Origin: Hymenochaete sp. R1
Taxonomy: Eukaryota > Basidiomycota > Agaricomycetes > Hymenochaetales > Hymenochaetaceae
NCBI GenBank assembly: GCA_019400425.1
Contig: JAFREE010000122.1
Coordinates: forward strand, 1 to 64,000
Reading direction: 5' to 3'
Length of the DNA: 64,000 nt
Part shown: positions 52,672 to 64,000 of the stretch, piece after piece
How positions within the stretch are numbered: the first letter of the stretch is position 1
How the letters are laid out: every line of letters starts with the position of its first letter
Made by a program: the position numbers and the translations under genes
Notes under the pieces: generated by a model
Database searches by the model: none
What the model was told of the DNA's origin: nothing
What the model saw: the letters and a program-made list of their open reading frames with translations, nothing else

Positions 52672-55600
52672 TCAAGCCTCAGCCTCACCCATACCTCCTT
52701 CCCCACCAACAGCACCTTCTCCCCCTTCTTCCCCAGCACCCCCACCCTCCCCAACAAGCCCCAACATAAACTCCACCACCTCCTGCGGACTCGTCACATG
52801 CCACCCCGCCAGCGTCTTCTTGGTACCCGCCCCGACGGCCGTCGCGAACACGCCCTCGGGGCGCAGCGCGAGTTCTTTGGGCGGTGTTGGCGTTGGCTCT
52901 GTGTTGTGTTCTTCTTGGGGTTGGGTGGAGGGGATGGAAGGGGAGGAGGATAGGGACGAGGAGGCGGATGCGAATGTGGATGTGGTGGAGGAAGACGGCG
53001 GCGTGACCCCATGCGGCGCCTCGAGCAACCTATTCGCCACGCCATCCGTGACCGAGACCGTCGCAAACGGCACCAACGCCCTAAACATATCCTCGTCCGT
53101 CTTATCATCCCCCGCACAAAACACAAACTCCGCCCTCTCGTTCTCATACAATATCCTCCTCACGATCTCCCCCTTATTCACCGCCAACGGCCTCACCTCC
53201 AGATTCTTCTTCCCCACCAACACCTCGATCGGGCGCTTATGCGCCAAGTTGTTCTCCAGCAGGTCCTGGCACTGCCGACACTGGAACAGCCCCCACTCGG
53301 GGTCCGACGCGCGGTAATGCCACGTGATGCTCGACTTCTTGATCTCGACGTGCGAGCCTGCCGTGCGCTCGGTGTAGTACCGGAAGATCTCTTCGACCTC
53401 GGACATCCACTCCATGTCGAGCGTCTCCGTCAGGTTCGTCCACGCGCTGCCCGCGTTCGGCGCGCGTACGAAGGAGCCGTGTTCGGCGGACATGCCGAGC
53501 TGGGGGAGCTGCGTCCCGAGGTGGGTCTCGAGGAACTCGGCGTCGCGCCCGGAGATGATGTATACTAGGTTCTGGGGGTCGGCGCACAGCGAGCGGAGGG
53601 CGGAGATGGTTTCGGGGGACGGGGTGGCCATACTGGGCGTTTTGACGATGGGCGTGAGCGTGCCGTCGTAGTCGAACAGGAAGAGTCGTTTCGGACGGCC
53701 GTCGGGATCCTTCTTCTCGCCGGCGCGGTTGTACGCCTCGTGGAGCTTTTCTTTGGAGAGGTACGGGGTGTTGTGCGCGGTGTGCTCTGTCTGGATTTGC
53801 TGTAGGAGGAGACGGGCGAGCATCGCTGCCCAGGTATGGCTGGTGTGCGTCGTCACGTTTTGGTAGAGCCTCTCGTGCCTTCTGGCGCGCTCCTCGTCCG
53901 ACATGAGAAGACCGTGGTGGATTGCAGCGGCGACACCGCCGAGGTCCCAGGGGTTGACTTGCAGCGCATCCTCCATGCTACTCGAGATACCCATGAACTC
54001 TGAAAGGACGAGAGGGGATCGCTTTGTGCGTTGTTGCGCGATGACGAACTCCATAGACGTGGTGTTCATTCCATCGCGTAAAGGAGTGATGACGGCAAGG
54101 TCAGCGACAGAAAGAAGTGCATAGAACTCGTCTCTTTTAATCGTCTGGTGGCTGTAAAAATACGATAATCAGTATAAAGATGACGTGCAGCAGTTGAATG
54201 GCACAGATACGTACTAATGATGCACCGGCACAAAGTCCAACGCCCCAAACTCTCCGTTGATATGCGCCACCAGCTCGCTGACCTGTCTTTCAAGCTTCGG
54301 AGAGTCTGTCAACGCCGGGCTTGTCACCTGGATCAACACCACATTCCCCACCCACTCAGGATAGTCCTGCATCAACTTCTCAAACGCCTTCAACTTCTGC
54401 ACGACGCCCTTCACCACATCGAGCTTATCCCTCGCCACAATAATCTTCTTACCCTCATACAGCGCCCGAAGCGCCGCGATCTTGGGCTCGACGCCCGGAC
54501 GCACGACGTCTCGCACGATCCGATCCGCATCGACGCCGACAGGACAATGCGCGACGGTGGTGACGTGCCCCTGGTTATCGATCCCACTCCACCCCTTCTT
54601 ATTACTCGCGGCGGTCTCGTATCCACACACGCGAATGCACGAGCTGACGAAATGGCGCGAGTACGAGTAGGTCTGGAAGCAGACGAGGTGGGCGCCGAGC
54701 ATGCCGTCCAGGATTTCTCGGCGGCGGGGGAGGCAGCGGAAGATTTCGGAGGAGGGGAAAGGGGTGTGGACGAAGAGGCCTACGACGGCGTCCGGGACGA
54801 GTTGGCGGAGAAGGTGGGGGACGAGGAGGAGATGGTAGTCGTGTACCCAGACGAGGTCGCCGGGGCGGTAGGCGGCGGCAGCGGCTTGTGCATAGATGTA
54901 GTTGGCTTCGGCGTATTTCGACCAGTGCTCGTCCGCACTTGCTGCTTCCGTAGCGACGTCTTGCCAAAGCAGGTAATGCATGAGCGGCCAAAGGGCTAGG
55001 CGAAGAGGAGGATCATCAACGTCAGCATACAACTAGCGAAAAGCAATCCCAATTTCTTCATTCCATCCAAAAACAAATCAAACCAAACTTACTAGTCTTG
55101 CAGTACCCATCATAATGCCCATGCGCGATCTTATCCTCCAAGAACACAGGCAAATACTTCGCATTACTTTCCTCAGCCCTAAACTCCCTAATCGTCTCCT
55201 CCAAAGCCGCCTTCGCCTCCCCCGACAAGTCCTTCAACGGCACCTTCACCGGCGCGCCCTCCGTCGTCGCAGACTTGGCCGCCCGGTACAAATCGCCCGT
55301 CCAGCCGATGACGAGCTGCTCGTAGCTGGCCGCGAGCGAGTGGATCCCGCTGAACATGGCGGAATGGCCCCATCGTGGGCCGAGGACCCATTTGGCGTCG
55401 ACGTCTGAGCTCGCGTCCGTAGACTCTGGGCTGGAAGAGAAGGTTTCTTGTGCGGTCGCGAAGGTGGAGGACTGGCCATGGCCAGGGCTGGTACTACTAG
55501 TGTTCGTGTTGGAGTTGCCGAGCACTTCGGCGTCGTCTCCGATGACTGGGGCTGGGTTGTCTTGTACATCAGCAGGCTTAACGGGCGGAGTGAGCGGGGG

Positions 55601-55807
55601 CGAGAGGACGCCTGATTTGGATTTCGAAGGAGCAAGGGTCGCGGTGAGGGGTAAGTAATGGGTTACATGGATAATTCGATTCGAGAGCTCGATGCCCTTT
55701 GCCTGGTACTCTTTTTTGAGGGCCTCGACCTGGGCGTTGACGTCTTTGAGGCTGAGTTGGAGGTCTTGGCGGGAGCGCGAGTTGGGGGGTTCAGCGAAGG
55801 AGTCCAT
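52672..55807 (-). CDS. TPS2: Trehalose-6-phosphate phosphatase with Tps1-like domain (Tps2 type)
   Basis: Three exons (55807-55093, 54995-54215, 54151-52672), 991 aa. It removes phosphate from trehalose-6-phosphate within the cytosolic trehalose synthase complex, giving trehalose for stress tolerance. The N-terminal GT20 domain contains YLPVFLEDKIAHGHYDGYCK, LVWVHDYHLLLVPHLLRQL, LFVHTPFPSSEIFRCLPRR, PVGVDADRI and VHHYHQTIKRDEFYALLSVA. The C-terminal HAD phosphatase has motif I LFLFDYDGTLTP (Asp near 659 and 661), LVYIISGRD, and the acidic FVFCAGDDKTDEDMF. A Ser/Thr/Pro-rich spacer before the last ~50 residues and a Gly/Glu-rich tail are unusual additions. An N-terminal Ser/Pro-rich insert precedes WVLGPRWGHSAMFSGIHSL. 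The length is near yeast Tps2 (896 aa). Confidence 0.95.
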
Positions 55808-55874
55808 GATGATGATGATGAGAGGGGGGGATAAGAGATGAGATGGAGGAGAGAGGAAAGGAGATATGAGAAGG

Positions 55875-55882
55875 TTATATAC
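55875..55882 (-). promoter_or_regulatory. TATA box of the TPS2-like gene
   Basis: GTATATAA on the minus strand, about 68-75 nt before the ATG, followed by a CT-rich leader. A GGGGGGG/CCCCCCC stretch between TATA and ATG includes CCCCT, a stress-response-element-like core; use is inferred. Confidence 0.45.
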
Positions 55883-56467
55883 GGAGAGGGAGAGGGAGAG
55901 AGTGAAATCGATAGGACTGGTTTCCCTATTAGGCAATCATCTGCCGTCGTCCATCGTCATCGTCATCCTTGAAGTCATTCTCGCATATTCCATTTCAGGG
56001 TTTCTACTCTCAAAATCAAGATGAAAACATATATTATGTGACTCGAAGGAGAGTGTATGACAGCGACATACAGCATAAAATATTTTTAAAAAAAAGGAAA
56101 GAAAGAAAAGCGAGGACGTCTTCCCGAAATAGACAACAGACAACAAGTTTCTTATCATCCATCCGAATCCGAATCCGATGGGATCCAAGAAGGTTGAAGA
56201 AGAGAAGCCTCCTCAGCCTTTGCGATAATAATATCAATATGAATACGAGAGCTCTGGGCCAAGTTATTAGCTATTAGTTATTAGCTATTACTTAATCCTA
56301 TTCAAAGGTTCCTCCCATTCAATCCCATTATCTTTGACTCTCTCCGAAGTTTCTCAGTATAACTGTATAAGCGCAAGCCCTATTACAGTAGTAGCTCTAA
56401 CTCTAAGCCTTCTCTGACCCAACATCCGATAATCCATCGCTTCCGTGGCTCTTGCGCCGCCCCCGAT

Positions 56468-56469
<2 letters not shown>

Positions 56470-56505
<36 letters not shown>
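56470..56505. repeat. (CCCATA)6 hexanucleotide array
   Basis: Six perfect CCCATA units. It lies in non-coding DNA between TPS2 and the H+-ATPase. It is not the fungal telomere repeat. Confidence 0.9.
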
Positions 56506-56949
56506 TCCAACTTCTTCGCGTTCGTCCTCACCACCGATCCCTAGACCTGGATCCATCATTCATATTATATATACAATATATAACCACCATTCGTAGTCAG
56601 AATCGTAATAATAATAGTAATACTGAAAGCTGAGACGCTCGTAGCTCTACGCGGACACGGGTGCTCCGGTTGCACTCGGACTCAGACTCAGACTCGCGCA
56701 CGAAGGTGTACTAGTACTGGTGCTAGTCAGAGGTCAGAGGACGAACCCCGTACAAACGTTTGCTACGTCCCGTCCGGAACCCCCGGGCCTGTCCATCCGC
56801 TCCCTTAGGCTCACGAACGTGCCACCCACATCCTCCTCAACCTCGGAGCCCTGCTGCTTCGCCGCCCCTCACACCAAAAACTCAAACTCAAAACTGGGAC
56901 CACGAGAGGACACAACGACAAGGCCAAGGACACAAGCAAGAAAACATCC

Positions 56950-56979
56950 TCTCATTCTCATTCTCATTCTCATTCTCAT
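56950..56979. repeat. (TCTCAT)5 hexanucleotide array
   Basis: Five perfect TCTCAT units 445 nt after the CCCATA array; same 6-nt period, different unit. Confidence 0.9.
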
Positions 56980-57683
56980 TCACTTTCTACTACTACTTCT
57001 ACTTCCTCAGACTGAAATTGAGATTCAAATAAACACTTTCGAGAAAACAAAGAAAAACTAAAACAGAAAAAGGACGAGAGAACGACGAGGTAGGTACGTT
57101 ATATACGTGACGACTCGGAGCCAAGCATCGATAGGAGGTGCTAATAGATACGGAGAGAAAATGATGTGGGACACAGGGGTAACTGACGGACACAACAGGT
57201 GGACGATGCTGGTGCTGAATGCGTCGACTAGTACTGGCTGATGATATGATGCGGATGGAGGATTGGCATGGACGAACAGTCAACTAACAACACCTCCGAT
57301 GGACCAACACAACCGACGCACTTCATGTGTTCTCAAAAGACTAATTTGCTAGCGGTGCTCTCTATATACGGGGTTTCAAAATGCAGTGTGGTCTTTGCAA
57401 TGTGTGCCATATATAATAAACAAAAGCGGGAGAGGGAGGAGGAAGAAAAAAAAGAAAGGGAATGGAAATCACGACACTGTAGGAGTTGGATGTAGCAGAG
57501 AAACGTAGGGAAAAAAGAGAAGTCGAGCAGCAACGAGAAGCGATGGTGATAAACAAACTTTCACATTATTCCTTTCGCCGACAACATACCCGCCCCCTCA
57601 CACCGAACAACACCTCACCACACAACAGAAGATAAGCATGAAAGAGCCTGCGTGCCCTGTAAAAAGGTATCGAGGACGACCCT

Positions 57684-60600
57684 TTAGGCGGCTACTCGCG
57701 ACGGATGCCTCGCAAGCGTCTGGCCAGTCTGCGCAGCCTGGATCGAGCTGAAGCGCCTCAACTCGTCGGGCTTGACGTGAATCTTGCCACCAAACCCAAC
57801 CTTCCTCGCCGCCCGCCTCAAGAAGCTGACACGGTTCGAGTACAAGCTCTCGTGGATCGATGCAGCGCGCGACTGGGTACGGACGAGCGGGACACCACCG
57901 GTCTGGCGCATCTCGGCCTGAGCGGCGACCTCGTGACGATGACGGAGGTACTTGATGACGGTGGCCTTCATCGCGAACTTGATCAGGTCGAGCGGCATGA
58001 ACCAGATGAGATTCCAGATCCAGACAATACCGATCCAGCCTCCGGAGATGGCATGAATGTCGGTGAAGCCCCAGTTACCGAACGCGGCGATGATGGAAGA
58101 GATGACCTGAGCGACGACGAAGGCACCCATGAGAGCGAATGACGGGCGCTCCATGAAGAAGAATCCGTGCGAACGCGTAATGAAGATCAACGCTTGCGAG
58201 ATGATCGCGACTTGGAGGTAGACGATCATGTGGAGCTCGCGATCATTGTGGTCAACGGGGCCGCTGGACTGACCAGTGAGCGTGACGCCGAACTTGTCCT
58301 GGAAGAACGTCGTCTCGATGATGATGATGACGAGAGCGATGCTACACGGAAGAAGTCAGATATCAACCAGATAGATAAAGATCAAGCAACTCACGTGGAT
58401 AGCGTCAACCACAGACCATAAGCGACAGCAAAGGCGAAGATCTCAGCCAAGTCCCAACTATCCGGCGTATTCGATGGCAAGACGCGGTCAACGGAGAGCG
58501 TCATGATCGTACCATCGTTGAGAAGGGCGATAATAAGAACCATGAACGGAGGGAAGTCAAAGTTGTATGCAAAGGCGAGGATGGCGAAGCAGACGACGAT
58601 ACGAATAGTAACTGCACAGGCGTAGATAGCGTAGTTACGCATACGTTGGAAGATCTGGCGAGAACCGCGGATGGCGTGGACGATCGTCGAAAGACCTGGC
58701 TCCGTCAAGACAATATCAGCAGCACCGCGCGCAGCGTCCGTAGAACCTTCGACAGCGATACCGACGTTCGCGCGGGAAAGAGCGGGGGCGTCGTTGGCAC
58801 CGTCACCAGTCATAGCGCAGAGATGTCCGAGACCCTGGAGACGCTTGACAATCTCGTACTTGTGCTCCGGGAATACACCAGCAAAGCCATCGGCGTCGAG
58901 GATGATCTCATCGAGGTTTTGGTACTTCGAGCCAGCTTGGGGACCTTCCTTGAGAACCTTAGCCGGGTACATGTGGTCACCGAGGCCGAGACGACGACCG
59001 GTTTCCTTCGCAATGGCGAGCTGATCACCGGTGACCATCTTAACCTTAACACCGAGCGCAAGGGCATCGTCGATCGTCTTCTTGGTGTCGCTGCGGGGCG
59101 GGTCATAGATAGCCAAAAGACCGATAAGTTCGAAACCGTTGCCCTCTCCCTCGTGATCGGTGTGGTCGAGTTCCTCGTACGCGACAGCAAGGGCACGAAG
59201 ACCTCGCCTGGCGAAATCCTCAACGTCCTCTTCAAGGCGGTTCTCGATTTCGTCGGTCTTGTTGCGCGTGCAGATGTCGATGATAATACCAGTCATACCC
59301 TTGGTGACGCGCTTAAGACGGCCAGTCGATTCCTCACGGTACGTGATCTCAGTGCGCTTGTCGACGGGGTTGAATGGCTTGAAGTCGAGGAGCTTGATTC
59401 CGGCGCGGGCACGCGTAGGGTCATCGAGGGAGCCAACAACACAAGTATCGATATGGTCGGAGTTCTCGGTACGAGAAGCATACGAGGCCAGGAGAAGGAC
59501 ATCCTCCGGGGAGAAGGGGCCGTAGCATTTGATAAGCTGCTTGTCGATCGTGAGCTTGTTGGTGGTGAGCGTGCCAGTCTTGTCAGAGCACAGGATGGTA
59601 ACGCCGGCCAGTTCTTCAATAGCGGTAATACGGGTGACAATAGCCTTGTGCTTGGCGAGCTGCTGAGCACCGACGGCGAGCGTGACGGAGAGGACAGTGG
59701 GCATGGCAATGGGGATACCACCGATCAATAGCACAAGGATATCGTTAAGACCGCGACGGTACGTGTAATGGAACGCCGGGTAGAGGATAACGATCTCGAG
59801 AATGACGAAGATACCGATGGAGACCAAGCAGAAAGAACCGATTTGAGCGAGAATCTTCTGCAAGTGACCGGTAGTGTCATCGTCCTGTCCGACAAGAGCA
59901 GCCGCACGACCGAAGAAAGTGTTGGCACCGGTGGAGATAACGACACCCTCAGCTTCACCCTGCTTACAGATGGAACCACTGAACGGACGTCAGCCCAAGC
60001 TCAAAACTTAAAATCAGACTTGAAACGTACGAGAAACATTGATCACCGAGTTTCTTGCTCAGGGGCAAGGATTCACCGGTAAGAGCAGCCTGGTCAATCG
60101 AAACGTTGATGGATTCCGTCAAACGACAGTCCGCGGGAACGACATCACCAATCTTGAACGCAACCATGTCACCGGGTACCAATTCTGCCGATTCGATTTC
60201 GCGCCATTTTCCATTACGGCGGCAACGACCCTTGGGCGAAAGCGAGTCCATGAGGGCCTTGACAGCGTTGCCGGCATTGTGTTCTTCGTAGAAACCAATA
60301 GCGGAGTTGACGAAAAGCAGGAGAATGATACCGACGAAATCTTGCCAATCGGGAGGCATACCACCACCATTCGAGAGAGCGATAGCGACGAGTGCAGCAC
60401 CTTCCATGACCCAAGACAAGGGGTTCCACATGAATCCGAGGAACTACCGAACGAACCCGTCAGCCACACGATGCGGAGCGATTCAACAGACTTAAGAAGC
60501 TCCTTACCTGCAAGAAAGCGTTCTGTTCCTCATGTTCAAGTTTGTTCGGGCCGAAGATGTCGTAACGGCGCTTGGCTTCCTCCTCAGTAAGACCCTGATC

Positions 60601-61102
60601 GTCGCACTGGAGGAGCTTGAAGACATCCTCAATTACGATGGTCTCGAGATCGACCTTTTCCTTGTCGTACAAGTCCTCGGCGCGGAGTTCGATCTGGGAC
60701 ATGTCGACATTCGCGTCTGATGAGATGAGCGAGGCAAGCGAAAGCGGTTAGCATTGGATATCAAACGCGTCATGAACGAAAAAAAGACGAAACACGGAGC
60801 AGAGATGAAAGCAGGTGTATGCCGGAGAGGCGAAAGGCCGAGCGAGGCAGGGGTGCAGATGGCGCGAGGGAGAAGAAAAGCGGAAGAAGTTTTCGGGGAT
60901 AAGGTGGCTGGGGCGAGGTACGCCGCCGCAGATGAAGAAAGTTGGGGGTAGAAGAGATAGAAAGAGACTCACGGGTCGGCTTCGCATCATCGTGGCCAAA
61001 GTCCTTGTACTCGCGCTTCTTCTTCTCTGGGGCGGGTTCGGCGCCATTGGAGGGGGCGTCGACGGCTGCTGGAGGGCCTGCCTCTTTCTCTGCGACGGAC
61101 AT
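57684..61102 (-). CDS. PMA1: Plasma-membrane H+-ATPase (P-type IIIA)
   Basis: Five exons (61102-60973, 60716-60508, 60443-60031, 59978-58395, 58341-57684), 997 aa. It pumps protons out of the cell with ATP and builds the membrane potential for nutrient uptake. Complete P-type set: TGES in the actuator domain ([14 protein letters not shown]), the [14 protein letters not shown] loop, the phosphorylation site [14 protein letters not shown] (Asp near 383), KGAP replaced by [43 protein letters not shown], and the helix pairs [36 protein letters not shown] and [15 protein letters not shown]. The C-terminal regulatory tail is short and basic, with RRFSSIQ and SRVAA. The N-terminus is acidic and Lys-rich. 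The length fits the basidiomycete group, slightly longer than yeast Pma1 (918 aa). The first intron (60717-60972) is long for the locus, 256 nt, and lies near the start codon. Confidence 0.97.
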
Positions 61103-61164
61103 TGTTTTAGGATTTGTGAAGATTTTCTAAAGCGGGGTGGAGGTATGCGACCCTTGCGGGCGGG

Positions 61165-61316
61165 AGAGAGGGAGGAGGGGAGAGGGGGGGCTGCTACGAG
61201 CGAGCTCGAGGGGGGAGTCGGTGACCTTGCGGACAGAGAGGGATGAGAAGAGAAGGGGAGGGAAAGGGAAGAGGGATGGTGGTGGAGAGAGAAGGAAGAG
61301 AGCGGGTCGAGGATTC
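61165..61316 (-). promoter_or_regulatory. CT-rich leader tract of the H+-ATPase gene
   Basis: Nearly continuous pyrimidine tract (purine on +) just upstream of the ATG at 61102, including CCCTTTCC and CTCTC units. Long CT blocks near the transcription start are typical of strongly expressed fungal genes. Confidence 0.45.
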
Positions 61317-61325
61317 GATGGCCTG

Positions 61326-61332
61326 TTATATA
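61326..61332 (-). promoter_or_regulatory. TATA box of the H+-ATPase gene
   Basis: TATATAA on the minus strand, about 225 nt upstream of the ATG and just upstream of the CT-rich tract. Spacing is suitable for a core promoter with a leader of about 190 nt. Confidence 0.5.
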
Positions 61333-64000
61333 AACCCCCAGCGTTGAACCCAACCCAACCACCCTCCCAGCCAGCCGCATCCTGGGAATTTCTCTCTCTT
61401 TCTCTTTTCGTTTTTCAGATAAATTATGTAACCACCCTTTTTCATTTTGTCGCTTCACCTTCCCTCTTTTTTCGCCCTTTTTGGTAATCATCTTATCTCC
61501 CTCTTCGGCTCGCTCATCCGGCTTCCGTCCGTCCGTCCCGTGGTGGGCAAATTCCCTTCCCTCCCGTGGTTGACACAACAACCGACATGTCATCAAACTC
61601 AGTCCATATCATCATCATCCCTCCCTCCTTCTCTTTCTCTCAAACAGGACTTTGTGCTGCGAACTCGAAGAACTCAAAAGAAAGCACCACCACCAGAGAG
61701 ACTTCGGAAGAGAGATCCCCAAAGGCAAAAACGACTCGCGCTCAATGTCTGCCTGCCTGTCTGCCTGCCTGCCTATGGCCAAGGTCATCTAAACACCCAG
61801 GGTCCCTTCCCCGATGCCACTCGCTTGCACGCATATGCTCACCAAAACACCCAAGCTGAAGATCTGACAACCTGACAGCGTCTCCCACTCCTACGCATCC
61901 GCTCAGTCAACGCTTCTTGCAAACCCCGACATGTCCTGCCAGCCACTGTAACACTAGCCAGTACCAGCAGTACTTCCCCCTACGACGCCTCTGGCCCCCG
62001 GCCCTCTCGTCCTCCTTGTATGTCAGCGCCGCCCGCGCGCCCCGTTCCGTATCTTCCCTCGCCGCTTCATCTACTATTACTGTTCTGCCACTGGCCCTTC
62101 GGAGCCCGTCGACCGACGACGAGGGCGCATCAATGCATAACATAACACTCTCATCTATTTTTTTCACTGATTCTGATACTGCGCAACCTGCTCATTGGTT
62201 CGTCTCCTCTCTCTGGATCTCCGCCTCACACGGGGATCCCCGCACTCCCTTCCCTCCGTTCCAGAGCATTCCACCTCTACCCTATGCCTACATTCTCAGT
62301 CCACTAGTTCTAGTACTGTTTCATGTCGCTGTTTCACCACATCTATCGGTACCAAACATTGACCAACGTCAATAGTCAATACAACACCACATCTCCCTTT
62401 TCGTACGTGTATGCATATCTCTCATACCAATTTCCGACAGAGCTTTTCCCCCCTCGGGATCCCGTTCACTATTTTGTTTGTTTCCGCCGCGTCCGCGTTC
62501 TTCCCGTTGCGCGTTTTTTTAGGCAGGATCGCGAGACCCAAGAATTGGTTGCTGGAAGAAAAAAAGAGGTTGCGCGTGCGCATGGAGCGTAAGGTGCTCA
62601 ACCTGCTGCACCTTTTGCTGCAAGCTTAAGCTAAGCTAAGGGGCCTCATCCTCTCTCATGATCAATATTTATCGGACGGTACTTTACTTACAAGCGCATG
62701 CCATCCAGCGAAGCAGCAGAAGTAGCCTATTACACTCTCATTATGTGCATCCTACATCCCACATCGTACAATGCAGGATGCAAGGGTCCGAGAGGTGAAG
62801 GGAAGGGGAGGACGCCTCCCCGCTTCCCCACATGAAGCACACATAAAATACGCCATTTGATCGTATGACCTTACGAGTGCGCGAGTTTATATGCATATGT
62901 ATCTACTGTCTCGTCTTTACCTGTAACCTTAAGCTTCCGCCGTCTCCGCGTCCGCGCTACATCCCTTTCTCCCATCGTCGTACTAGTATGCCGTATATTT
63001 TCCGAATCGATCCCCGGTCCCGGTCCCAACCCCAATCCCTTCCACAGGTCTACGTTGCGGTTGCGTCACCACCCCTCCCCTTCTTCCTATCGTACGTGTC
63101 CATCTCATCTCATCTCTCACATCGCATCTCTTTTACAGTTGATGAAGTGAAGTTCTTTGCCTCCGGTTCTGGCTAAACTTAATCAATCGTCCCTCAAACC
63201 CGAGACCAATCGAATAGAATTGAATTGAATAAGAATACTGAAGTTCCCACAACTCCCGACGAAGGACGGGACTTGAACGACGTCATCCCGGGTCATCCCA
63301 TCAATCCAAATCATCCAATCACTGGCAACTCGAACCCGATTCTGATCCCGAACCAGCCCCAAGCCGTCCACCACAACAACGGAGAGGAAAGGGAAGGGAA
63401 GGGAAGGGAAGGAAAGGGAAAGGAGACACTCGGGATGCAAAAATATCGATACTGATACCAAAAGAAACGAACTTTGAAACGCAAGTGCTTACTTGGTACT
63501 TGGTACTTGCTTACTTACTTGCTTGTTTGTAGGCCATCTCGGGTGTACTCAACCGCAGCATCGCAGAAGAGGAGGAGTTAGCCAGTATGATTATCGGTCT
63601 GGTACTTGACCATCGTGGATAGAGGGAGAAGAGAAGAGAAGAGAGGCACGGACTGGGATCGTCGCGTTTTCGGAGACTCGGGAACGCGGAGCTCGGGGTC
63701 GGGATACGTACGGGATACCGGATACAGGATATGATGCGTAATGCGCGTTATGAAAATCCGTTCCGTTCTTTTCTGAGTTTTTTCTCCTTATTTTCTTCGT
63801 CCGAGTCTGAGTCTGAGTCGTTTTATCATCCCGACAAACGGCAAACGACAGGACGTTCAGCCACATAGCTCCGTAGCCACATAAGACCAAGATCATCCCC
63901 AGCACCTGGTTGTATGCGTACTACTGTGTATGGTGTATGCATATGCATCATATGGCCCCATCATCTGTTCTGTATGAATTATTCCAGGACCCAGGTCGGG

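Larger units (their letters stand above)
55808..57683. other. 1.9 kb spacer with TPS2 promoter and microsatellites
   Basis: The part next to 55808 is purine-rich on + (CT-rich leader of the minus-strand TPS2 gene). Two hexanucleotide arrays follow (separate entries). The end near 57683 is 3'-flanking DNA of the H+-ATPase. No gene supported. Confidence 0.5.
61103..64000. other. 2.9 kb spacer upstream of the H+-ATPase
   Basis: Next to 61103 lies the promoter and leader (separate entries). The rest is low-complexity, with CCTTCC-type, ATCC and CTTGCTT microsatellite-like stretches (63388-63424 GGGAA/GGAAA units, 63487-63530 CTTGGTA/CTTACTTA units). Reading frames are Ser/Pro-rich from base bias and none carries a recognisable domain. 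Confidence 0.5.

Noticed and set aside
54217..54999. 260-codon + strand open frame
   Set aside because: Antisense to the GT20 exon of the TPS2-like gene and follows its exon limits; no domain in this reading.
58646..59731. 361-codon + strand open frame
   Set aside because: It lies entirely antisense to the H+-ATPase catalytic exon, whose motifs are unambiguous; the long frame is a by-product of codon bias on the other strand.
60748..61596. 282-codon minus-strand frame over the H+-ATPase leader and first exon
   Set aside because: It is the out-of-frame reading of the CT-rich leader, first exon and first intron; a Ser/Pro/Arg composition artefact.
61917..62375. 152-codon Ser-rich + strand frame
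   Set aside because: Composition is what a CT-rich strand yields; overlapping frames on the same strand are similarly open, and no domain is present.

Overview
The window looks like nuclear DNA of a filamentous basidiomycete, probably an Agaricomycete. Most genes are broken by many short GT-AG introns (about 35-80 nt). The gene set is typically fungal: a plasma-membrane H+-ATPase, a Tps2-type trehalose phosphatase, a separase, an Mss4-type PIP5K, a Rud3-type GRAB golgin, a Gdt1-type transporter and a Lunapark protein. Intergenic spacers hold pyrimidine/purine tracts and microsatellites. No bacterial-style operon, CRISPR array, rRNA or intact transposon was seen. Exon boundaries were worked out by hand from frame continuity, splice signals and family motifs; every multi-exon model below keeps one open frame.

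Layout. 0-2.3 kb: 3' end of an MFS transporter converging on an old-yellow-enzyme oxidoreductase. 3.4-22 kb: four intronless, + strand genes of one unrecognised family (3414-4427, 4770-5747, 17566-19503, 20097-22016). They are split into two pairs by a Lunapark gene, a secreted aspartic protease and a large HMG-box gene. 23.3-26.1 kb: PIP5K. 27.5-34.4 kb: 14-exon separase. 34.6-35.6 kb: short-chain dehydrogenase. 36.5-37.5 kb: Zn2Cys6 factor. 38.3-39.2 kb: Gdt1-like transporter. 39.5-42.0 kb: three-RRM SR-like protein. 42.3-43.1 kb: glutathione transferase. 43.7-45.6 kb: Rud3-like golgin. 46.6-46.9 kb: small secreted protein. 46.9-51 kb: gene-poor. 51 kb: small coiled-coil protein. 52.7-55.8 kb: Tps2-like protein. 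57.7-61.1 kb: Pma1-like H+-ATPase. 61.1-64 kb: no supported gene.

The genes are mostly unrelated housekeeping functions. Several belong to the secretory and membrane system: Lunapark (ER junctions), Rud3 (cis-Golgi), Gdt1 (Golgi Mn/Ca), PIP5K and Pma1 (plasma membrane).

The part I cannot assign to a known system is the four-member family. The first two are one-module proteins (337 and 325 aa). The second two are two-module proteins (645 and 639 aa) that look like head-to-tail duplications of the same roughly 300-residue helical module. All four have basic, nuclear-localisation-like N-termini, and all are free of introns in an intron-rich neighbourhood. This is the best candidate for an undescribed gene family here.
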